Assembly: GCA_027482985.1 (NCBI GenBank)
Contig: JAIXVO010000570.1
Location: 1 to 6,028, forward strand
DNA from: Cyanobacteriota bacterium
Lineage (GTDB): Bacteria > Cyanobacteriota > Cyanobacteriia > Leptolyngbyales > Leptolyngbyaceae
Direction: 5' to 3'
DNA: 6,028 nt
This document shows positions 1 to 4,464 of the stretch, one piece after another. Numbering within the stretch: position 1 is the first letter of the stretch; each line of letters starts with the position of its first letter. Made by a program: the position numbers and the translations under genes. Under the pieces are notes generated by a model. The model searched no databases, had not been told where the DNA came from, and saw nothing but the letters and a program-made list of their open reading frames with translations.

Positions 1-772
1 AGATCAGTGTGACCAACGCTTTGATCGAGATTTCTGCCCCCGTGCCCAAGTTGACGGGTTCCGGTTGGTTATAAAATTGAGCTGCCATCACAATTCCACG
101 GGCCGCATCGGTGGAGTAGAGAAACTCGCGGGTGGGGCTACCATCACCCCAGATGGAAATTTGTTTGTCACCCCGTTGTTGCGCTTCATGCACTTTGCGA
201 ATTAGGGCTGGGATCACATGAGAACTGCGGGGATCAAAGTTATCTTCGGGGCCATAAAGATTCACGGGCAGCACATATACCCCATTAAACCCATACTGCT
301 GTCGGTATGATTGTAGTTGCACCAGGAGGGCTTTTTTGGCAATCCCATAGGGCGCGTTGGTTTCTTCCGGGTAACCCAGCCAGAGATCATCTTCCTGAAA
401 GGGCACTGGCGTAAACTTGGGATACGCACAGATCGTGCCAACACAGACAAATTTTTGCACCCCGGCGGCATGAGCAGCGTGAATCAGTTGGGTTCCCATG
501 ATTAGATTGTCGTAAAACAGCTCGGCGGGCTTGGCTTGGTTTAAGCCAATTCCCCCCACATGCGCCGCTAGGTGAATCACCAGATCTTGCTGGAAGGTTG
601 CCCGCTGGCAGTTTTCCAAGTGGCGCAGGTCACAATCCCGCGATCGCGGCACTGTAATTTTGTTGATATCAGCACCCGCAGCACACAAGGACTTGACCAC
701 CTGTTTACCCAAGAAACCAGAACCACCCGTCACCAGAATGCGTTTGCCAGTGAGATCAAATGCTGTTGTCAT
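1..772 (-). CDS. fcl: GDP-L-fucose synthase (C-terminus cut by window edge)
   Basis: This cytoplasmic NADPH-dependent epimerase/reductase of the extended short-chain dehydrogenase family makes GDP-L-fucose from GDP-4-keto-6-deoxymannose. The visible 257 codons begin [10 protein letters not shown] and carry the nucleotide-binding motif TGGSGFLG at residues 15-22. By alignment from memory to E. coli Fcl (321 aa), the catalytic positions Ser107, Cys109, Tyr136, Lys140 and His179 correspond to Thr113, Cys115, Tyr142, Lys146 and His185. They lie in the motifs GTICAYP, PYGIAK and SHVIPAL. Thr in place of Ser is, as I recall, common in non-enteric homologues. Further matches are NLYGPEDNF (171-179) and the [11 protein letters not shown] block (214-224). 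About 60 C-terminal residues lie beyond position 1. The start is the ATG at 772-770, preceded by a strong ribosome site. It follows gmd by 28 bp, so the consecutive pathway enzymes are probably co-transcribed. Confidence 0.96.
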   Translation of the reverse strand, partial: MTTAFDLTGKRILVTGGSGFLGKQVVKSLCAAGADINKITVPRSRDCDLRHLENCQRATFQQDLVIHLAAHVGGIGLNQAKPAELFYDNLIMGTQLIHAAHAAGVQKFVCVGTICAYPKFTPVPFQEDDLWLGYPEETNAPYGIAKKALLVQLQSYRQQYGFNGVYVLPVNLYGPEDNFDPRSSHVIPALIRKVHEAQQRGDKQISIWGDGSPTREFLYSTDAARGIVMAAQFYNQPEPVNLGTGAEISIKALVTLI

Positions 773-783
773 GGCTGTGCTTT

Positions 784-793
784 CCTCCTCCTT
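784..793 (-). promoter_or_regulatory. ribosome binding site of fcl
   Basis: Read on the minus strand this is AAGGAGGAGG, nearly a double Shine-Dalgarno core, ending 11 nt before the fcl ATG at 772. It sits in the 28-bp gap after the gmd stop codon and is by far the strongest ribosome site in the window. It settles the fcl start and suggests efficient independent re-initiation for the second gene of the pathway. Confidence 0.85.
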
Positions 794-800
794 GCGATCG

Positions 801-1880
801 TCAGGGCATCGAACTAGTCACGGGTTGACGCACCGTTGCGACATCATCAATAGGTGGAATAGCACTGCCCTTGAGCGGCACTAAACCCAACGCTTTTAGA
901 TCAGCTTCGACCATTAAGTTGACCAATTGCTCAAATGTCACAGAAGGCTCCCAACCTAGCTTTTGCCTAGCTTTTGCCGGGTCGCCAATTAATAAATCGA
1001 CTTCAGTTGGGCGCAGATATCGCTCATCAAACTCAACATAGTCCTGCCAATCAAGGTTGACATAGCCAAAAGCAATATCCAGAAATTCCCGGACTGAATG
1101 GGTTTCGCCAGTCGCAACTACATAATCATCGGGTTCATCCTGTTGCAACATCAACCACATCGCCCGCACATAATCTTTGGCATATCCCCAATCCCGTTTG
1201 GCATCAAGATTACCCATAAACAATTTCTTCTGTTGTCCGGCAACAATCCGAGCAATGGCGCGGGTAATTTTGCGAGTCACGAAGGTTTCGCCGCGACGGG
1301 GCGATTCATGATTAAACAGAATCCCATTGCAAGCGAACAAATCATAGGATTCGCGGTAGTTGACCGTTTGCCAATGCGCGTAGACCTTCGCACAGGCATA
1401 GGGACTGCGGGGATAGAAGGGAGTGGTTTCGGTTTGGGGGACTGCCAAAACTTTCCCAAACATTTCCGATGATCCCGCTTGATAGAATCGCACCTGTTCT
1501 CCGGTACGGCGTTGATAGTCGCGAATGGCTTCCAGCAGTCGGAGCGTACCCATACCAACCACATCCACGGTGTATTCGGGAGAGTCGAAACTGACCCGAA
1601 CGTGGGATTGGGCACCCAAGTTATAGATTTCACAGGGTTGCACTTCTTCCAGAATGCGGCGCAGGGTGGTGCCGTCAGTCAGGTCGCCGTAATGCAAGAA
1701 TAACTGAGCGATCGGACTATGGGGATCTTCGTAGATGTGGTCGATGCGATCGGTATTAAAGGTAGAAGTGCGGCGAATAATGCCATGCACTTCATAGCCT
1801 TGCTCTAATAACCATTCGCTTAAGTAAGATCCATCTTGCCCCGTAATTCCAGTAATGAGCACCCTTTTCCGCTGCGTCAT
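801..1880 (-). CDS. gmd: GDP-mannose 4,6-dehydratase
   Basis: This cytoplasmic enzyme converts GDP-D-mannose to GDP-4-keto-6-deoxy-D-mannose, the first step to GDP-L-fucose (and also the branch point to GDP-rhamnose or perosamine). The 359-aa protein is full length and belongs to the extended short-chain dehydrogenases. The dinucleotide-binding motif TGITGQDG is at residues 10-17 and the NLGAQSHV block at 87-94. The active site reads SSEMFG (137-142) and YACAK (161-165). Ser137, Glu139, Tyr161 and Lys165 match the E. coli Thr132/Glu134/Tyr156/Lys160 positions, with Ser for Thr. The family block [20 protein letters not shown] spans 189-208 and [10 protein letters not shown] spans 229-238. It appears to lack an insertion found in the enteric enzyme before the [12 protein letters not shown] block (290-301). 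A C-terminal tail of about 25 residues, from Leu335, is not family-conserved as far as I can tell. ATG at 1880 has a good ribosome site. Confidence 0.98.
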   Translation of the reverse strand: MTQRKRVLITGITGQDGSYLSEWLLEQGYEVHGIIRRTSTFNTDRIDHIYEDPHSPIAQLFLHYGDLTDGTTLRRILEEVQPCEIYNLGAQSHVRVSFDSPEYTVDVVGMGTLRLLEAIRDYQRRTGEQVRFYQAGSSEMFGKVLAVPQTETTPFYPRSPYACAKVYAHWQTVNYRESYDLFACNGILFNHESPRRGETFVTRKITRAIARIVAGQQKKLFMGNLDAKRDWGYAKDYVRAMWLMLQQDEPDDYVVATGETHSVREFLDIAFGYVNLDWQDYVEFDERYLRPTEVDLLIGDPAKARQKLGWEPSVTFEQLVNLMVEADLKALGLVPLKGSAIPPIDDVATVRQPVTSSMP

Positions 1881-1886
1881 TGATTT

Positions 1887-1892
1887 CCCCTT
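1887..1892 (-). promoter_or_regulatory. ribosome binding site of gmd
   Basis: Minus-strand AAGGGG lies six nucleotides before the gmd ATG at 1880 and supports that start. It is in a 102-bp gap between the glycosyltransferase stop and gmd. I saw no strong hairpin followed by a U-run in that gap, so read-through from the upstream gene is plausible. Confidence 0.65.
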
Positions 1893-1982
1893 GATTCAGT
1901 TTTTTGTGATGGTATTGAAGCTCATACGTCTAATCTTGCTGGGATTTCAAGCACCTGAAAATCAGCAGCAACCAGGATGCAA

Positions 1983-2774
1983 TCACAAGCCCTGGGAAGA
2001 AGAATCCTTTTCCGTCGCAACCAATTGTTTACAAGCTAACCAGACGAATACCGGAATGGTGCTACTGTAACGTCGCCAGAGTCTGCCTGGTTCCTGAACT
2101 AGCCGAAACAGCCATTCAAAGCCAGTCGATCGCACCAGTTGGGGCGCGCGTTTGTGGATGCCGGCATAGACCGGAAAAGCACCACCCAGTCCCACCATCA
2201 CCGCCTGCACTCGATGTTTGTGCTCGGCAATCCAGGTTTCCTGCTTGGGGCAACCCAGCGAAACCAGCACAATGCCAGCACCACTCGCATTGATTTTTTG
2301 GACCAGCGCTTCATCTTCGGCCTGAGTTAACGGGCGAAAGGGCAATGGTTCCATCCCATCAATGTGCAATGCGGGGAATTCCTCGCTAAGCCGAGTTTTG
2401 ATCCGCTCTAGAATTGCGGGTTTAGACCCCAGAAAGAAAACGCTGACTCCTTCTGCTGGTGCCAAGTCACACAATGCCAGGAGCACATCTAACCCGGCAA
2501 CTCGATCTTGCTCAGACACTCCTAACAATTTCAGCATCCAGACCAGCGGCATGCCATCCGGTGTCACCAGATCAGCATCGCGTAGCACCGCCGCAAAGTC
2601 GGCATTTTGATGGGCTTCGATCAACATGTGAACGTTAGCAATGCAAACAGCTCGGCTCGATCTCGCCTTGGCCCACCGCAACATGAGGGCTATCTGGGCA
2701 TTGAACGGTAAAGCGGTCACGGGCAAATCAATAATGTTTTGCCGGGGGGGGGACTTTTCTAGAGTTAAGCTCAT
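1983..2774 (-). CDS. WecG/TagA/CpsF-family (GT26) glycosyltransferase
   Basis: This 263-aa protein is a family GT26 glycosyltransferase. Members such as WecG and TagA transfer N-acetylmannosamine or a related sugar from a UDP donor to an undecaprenyl-pyrophosphate-linked first sugar, at the inner face of the membrane. Visible motifs: ANVHML (46-51), VTPDGMPLVW (70-79), FFLGSKP (113-119), SLGCPKQE (172-179), VGLGGAFPVYAG (194-205), RAPQ (209-212) and the C-terminal appendage FEWLFRLVQEP...RLWRRY (219-236). Asp73 in TPDG is the likely catalytic aspartate by analogy with TagA (inference). In TagA the C-terminal appendage mediates membrane association and activity. Donor and acceptor cannot be read from sequence. 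The ATG at 2774 has only a weak ribosome site. A C9 tract occupies codons 8-11, and a downstream ATG at codon 31 could serve as an alternative start but would remove part of the N-terminal region. It is the promoter-proximal gene of the minus-strand series. Confidence 0.94.
   Translation of the reverse strand: MSLTLEKSPPRQNIIDLPVTALPFNAQIALMLRWAKARSSRAVCIANVHMLIEAHQNADFAAVLRDADLVTPDGMPLVWMLKLLGVSEQDRVAGLDVLLALCDLAPAEGVSVFFLGSKPAILERIKTRLSEEFPALHIDGMEPLPFRPLTQAEDEALVQKINASGAGIVLVSLGCPKQETWIAEHKHRVQAVMVGLGGAFPVYAGIHKRAPQLVRSTGFEWLFRLVQEPGRLWRRYSSTIPVFVWLACKQLVATEKDSSSQGL
2744..2752 (-). repeat. C9 homopolymer in the start of the glycosyltransferase gene
   Basis: Nine consecutive G on the plus strand read as nine C in the glycosyltransferase coding strand, covering codons 8-11 (Ser-Pro-Pro-Arg). 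Gain or loss of one base would shift the frame almost at the start. Such tracts act as contingency switches in surface-polysaccharide genes of some pathogens. No such role is established for this gene, and the run could also be a sequencing-sensitive site. Confidence 0.6.
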
Positions 2775-2844
2775 ATCGCTCTGTTGTTAAGGAAAGAATG
2801 TTTGGCAGGCTCATGGAGTCCCTGCATTTCCGACTTCGTAACAA

Positions 2845-2867
2845 TGGTTGTAGACCAACTACAGCCA
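2845..2867. repeat. 23-bp imperfect palindrome in the glycosyltransferase leader
   Basis: TGGTTGTAG, a 5-nt centre ACCAA, then CTACAGCCA: eight of nine arm positions are complementary, and the ninth is T opposite G. It lies 71-93 bp upstream of the glycosyltransferase start. It could be an operator or a leader hairpin. On the minus-strand transcript the odd pair becomes A opposite C, so the RNA stem is slightly weaker there than on a plus-strand transcript. No known regulator site is recognised. Confidence 0.45.
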
Positions 2868-3109
2868 ACCGCGCAGCGCAACCTGTGCAACCGCATCGCG
2901 ATCGCAACTAAAAAATTTCTACCTAAAAACACACTGAATGAAGCGCACCTCAAAAAAAATCAAGAAATTTGATCTTCATGTACGCATCTAAACCCACCCA
3001 AGGACATGAAATTCGGTGTAATTACTTAGATTCTATTGATAGCATAATACCAGAGAAAATTTCAAGAACCAAGCGCAGCTAATGTTCTTAAACTGCTCAA
3101 CTTCCTGAT

Positions 3110-3140
3110 CTCAATCTAGGGTCAGACTAGCCTCAATCTA
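3110..3140. repeat. 9-bp direct repeat CTCAATCTA, 22-bp period
   Basis: CTCAATCTA occurs at 3110-3118 and again at 3132-3140. The offset of 22 bp is roughly two helical turns, so a protein could bind both copies on the same DNA face. No known cyanobacterial regulator box is recognised, and a pair this short may be chance. Confidence 0.3.
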
Positions 3141-3311
3141 TGATCCTCAGCTTGTTTGACAGCGGCAATAGAGCCGGAATGAGCGGTTTACTCAACAACT
3201 GCAGGCAAATAACATAGAATTGGCACATGCACGCGTGACCCTTTAAACTCTTTCATCAACAGGGATTATAGGGTATGGTCTTACGTAATTTATATCTTCT
3301 CGTGACTTTTT

Positions 3312-3376
3312 AAACCGAAATTCACCCTATCTTCACACTGGTTCCGTAATATCTCGGTTTTTCTTTAAAGAAACCG
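3312..3376. repeat. three-arm inverted repeat (AAACCGA / TCGGTTT / AAACCG)
   Basis: AAACCGA at 3312-3318 is complementary to TCGGTTT at 3354-3360. CGGTTT within the latter (3355-3360) is also complementary to AAACCG at 3371-3376, with CTTTAAAG between them at 3363-3370. The central arm can therefore pair with either neighbour but not both, which is the geometry of a two-state RNA switch or of overlapping binding sites. There is no U-run after either stem that would make a standard terminator. Confidence 0.4.
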
Positions 3377-3437
3377 TTGTCGTATAGAGGATAACTTTTT
3401 TAAAAATCATCTTCTGGTAACTGTATTTCGTCTAGGG

Positions 3438-3443
3438 TATAAT
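3438..3443 (+). promoter_or_regulatory. perfect -10 hexamer TATAAT inside the gene-free region
   Basis: A consensus TATAAT with a poor -35 match (TGGTAA at 3415-3420, 17-bp spacer, three of six). If active it would start transcription near 3450 on the plus strand, about 1 kb before the co-polymerase gene and just ahead of the hairpin-rich stretch 3583-3713. Single hexamers occur by chance in AT-rich DNA, so this is tentative. Confidence 0.25.
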
Positions 3444-3582
3444 TCGGACTAACTTCTTTCTTGTCTTTCGCTGACGACGTAATGTGCAGCATCAGGATAG
3501 CAAGCTTGAGCACGTACTGAATGTTTTATCCCCGTTGCAAATGCGAACCAAGTAGGGATACAAATTCGCGATCGAGCAATGG

Positions 3583-3609
3583 TATCAGTGGGCTATTGAT
3601 GCACTGATA
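3583..3609. repeat. perfect 8-bp inverted repeat, 11-nt loop
   Basis: TATCAGTG (3583-3590) and CACTGATA (3602-3609) are exact reverse complements with an 11-nt spacer. The stem is only half G/C and has no following U-run, so it is not an obvious terminator. It immediately precedes the larger foldback beginning at 3612, and the two could belong to one folded RNA. Confidence 0.4.
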
Positions 3610-3611
3610 GT

Positions 3612-3713
3612 ACAGCATCGCATTGAAGATTGCCAGATGCTTTAATTCTAAAAGATCAGGCGTGAGGTGACTGGCTGGAGTCATTGGTAGTCGATGCTGT
3701 GACTCAATGCGAT
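3612..3713. repeat. foldback with one left arm and two alternative right arms
   Basis: The left element at 3612-3626 reads ACAGCATCGCATTGA. Its first nine bases are exactly complementary to CGATGCTGT at 3692-3700. Its last ten bases (3617-3626) are exactly complementary to TCAATGCGAT at 3704-3713. The two pairings share 3617-3620, so full formation of one limits the other. The enclosed loop is 65-77 nt. The arrangement suggests a structured RNA, a switch, or a rearranged repeat; no known RNA family is recognised. Confidence 0.42.
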
Positions 3714-3747
3714 CGAGGCTTTTAATTAAGGGAAAAAGTATTAACTA

Positions 3748-3766
3748 GGTTAATTACTAATTGACC
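3748..3766. repeat. 19-bp operator-like palindrome GGTTAATT-ACT-AATTGACC
   Basis: Arms 3748-3755 and 3759-3766 match at seven of eight positions (the other is T opposite G) around a 3-bp centre. The size, symmetry and AT-rich arms resemble a site for a dimeric helix-turn-helix regulator. It sits about 700 bp before the co-polymerase start and within a local AT-rich patch. The cognate protein is unknown. Confidence 0.3.
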
Positions 3767-3863
3767 GTAAATATGAGTACCCAGGAAAGTCAAACTATCT
3801 CCATCAGCGTTTATAGTCGGATGTACTCTGTAATGCGATCGCAAATTCTTGCCATCTCCTAAC

Positions 3864-3986
3864 CCGGAGGCTGATCTAAATTAAGTGGACTCTTTGCCTT
3901 GCTCCTCGCTCCCCTGTGGCGACGGCTTGGTAGGAGCGTCTCCCCCCCGGTGGTCAGTAGATTTCGCCGCTCAATCCAACCTCCGG
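3864..3986. repeat. nested inverted repeats in a GC-rich patch
   Basis: CCGGAGG (3864-3870) pairs exactly with CCTCCGG (3980-3986). Inside it GCTCCT (3901-3906) pairs with AGGAGC (3932-3937). A C7 run (3942-3948) lies between. The nested layout could be a structured RNA or the remnant of a small mobile element, but the arms are short and no target-site duplication or known terminal repeat was found. Confidence 0.25.
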
Positions 3987-4030
3987 CAGTCTTTTATTGA
4001 ATTGCACCTTTCTACTAACTTGGGAGGCAG

Positions 4031-4094
4031 GCGATCGCAGTCGAGTCGAGATGCTTAAGCTGACTCAGTTTACAGGCAAGCATGCGATCGCAGT
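4031..4094. repeat. two HIP1 palindromes within an 11-bp direct repeat
   Basis: GCGATCGCAGT occurs at 4031-4041 and 4084-4094, 53 bp apart. The 8-bp core GCGATCGC is HIP1, also present at 640-647, 2898-2905 and 3835-3842. HIP1 enrichment is a genome-wide hallmark of many cyanobacteria and here mainly supports the taxonomic call rather than a local function. Confidence 0.7.
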
Positions 4095-4338
4095 GGATCG
4101 CGCCCTCAACTGACTTCAATTGAGTTGGAGCTTGGGATAAGGGCTAACAGTACAATAGGGCAGTTGTGCGCCAGAAAGTATGCGGGTGAACCTTGTCGGC
4201 CAAGTGCAATCACCGGGGGGGCGAATGTTGGGGGCAATTAGCGATCAGCGTGATGTTTGCAATCATCCGCGCCGCAGGCAGGGACAATCAATGATTCACC
4301 CTGGCCGCAAGTGGCGGTTGTTCAATGAAGAATAGCTA

Positions 4339-4344
4339 TATAAT
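4339..4344 (+). promoter_or_regulatory. candidate -10 box for the co-polymerase gene
   Basis: A perfect TATAAT lies 120 bp before the co-polymerase ATG. The -35 region is weak: TTGTTC at 4318-4323 with a 15-bp spacer, or GGTTGT at 4316-4321 with a 17-bp spacer. A start near 4350 would give a 5' leader of about 115 nt. It is the best-placed -10 match for this gene, but an activator or another promoter further up is possible. Confidence 0.35.
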
Positions 4345-4464
4345 TAGAGCGACGTATTGCTATTTAGCGGGAGATAGATAGAGTAAAGGTTGATTCTCAG
4401 AGCAGCACCCCCGCAACACACAGTTAAAGTTACCGAATTTATTCATCCATAGGCAGAGATCACC

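Larger units (their letters stand above)
2775..4464. other. 1.69-kb intergenic region between divergent polysaccharide genes
   Basis: This stretch separates the minus-strand sugar-nucleotide/glycosyltransferase series from the plus-strand co-polymerase gene. The only open frames of about 60 codons lie within 2771-2972 beside the glycosyltransferase start, on opposite strands over the same bases. Neither shows family motifs or a ribosome site. From about 2975 to 4464 no frame reaches 60 codons. Composition varies: about 2900-3480 and 3720-3780 are AT-rich, while 3880-4320 is more GC-rich with C7 and G7 runs (3942-3948, 4215-4221). Four of the five HIP1 palindromes lie here. The stretch should contain the promoters for both flanking units. 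I see no tRNA, transposase or CRISPR repeat. Listed separately are several inverted repeats and -10-like hexamers. It could be a long regulatory region, host an unrecognised small RNA, or be decayed former coding DNA. Confidence 0.8.

Noticed and set aside
2771..2953. A 60-codon minus-strand frame whose TGA overlaps the glycosyltransferase ATG as ATGA, like a translationally coupled leader peptide.
   Set aside because: It begins with TTG after a run of T, without a ribosome site, has no recognisable motif, and spans a palindrome and a HIP1 site. A shorter ATG-initiated version of 41 codons is equally unsupported. The overlap may be chance; ribosome profiling would decide.
2784..2972. A 62-codon plus-strand frame in the glycosyltransferase leader.
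   Set aside because: It lies antisense to the leader, has no ribosome site and no family resemblance, and competes for the same bases as the minus-strand frame. Probably chance.
3355..3376. CGGTTTTT-CTTTAAAG-AAACCG as a rho-independent terminator.
   Set aside because: Only three of the six stem pairs are G/C, and no U-run follows on either strand. It does not lie downstream of any recognised gene.
3526..3684. A 52-codon minus-strand frame, MTPASHLTPD..., across the hairpin-rich stretch.
   Set aside because: No Shine-Dalgarno, no recognised family, and it coincides with inverted repeats better explained as structure. The opposite strand also reads 27-28 open codons (YKFAIEQWYQW...) with no start, so neither can be preferred.
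4184..4301. GGGTGAA (4184-4190) and TTCACCC (4295-4301) as terminal inverted repeats of a small mobile element.
   Set aside because: Only 7 bp match, flanking bases do not extend the arms, and no target duplication is visible. A match of this size is expected by chance in a region this long.
4390..4452. A 20-codon TTG-initiated upstream frame in phase with the co-polymerase gene, as an N-terminal extension or leader peptide.
   Set aside because: The in-frame TAG at 4450-4452 excludes an extension, and the AAAGG directly abuts the TTG with no spacing for a ribosome.
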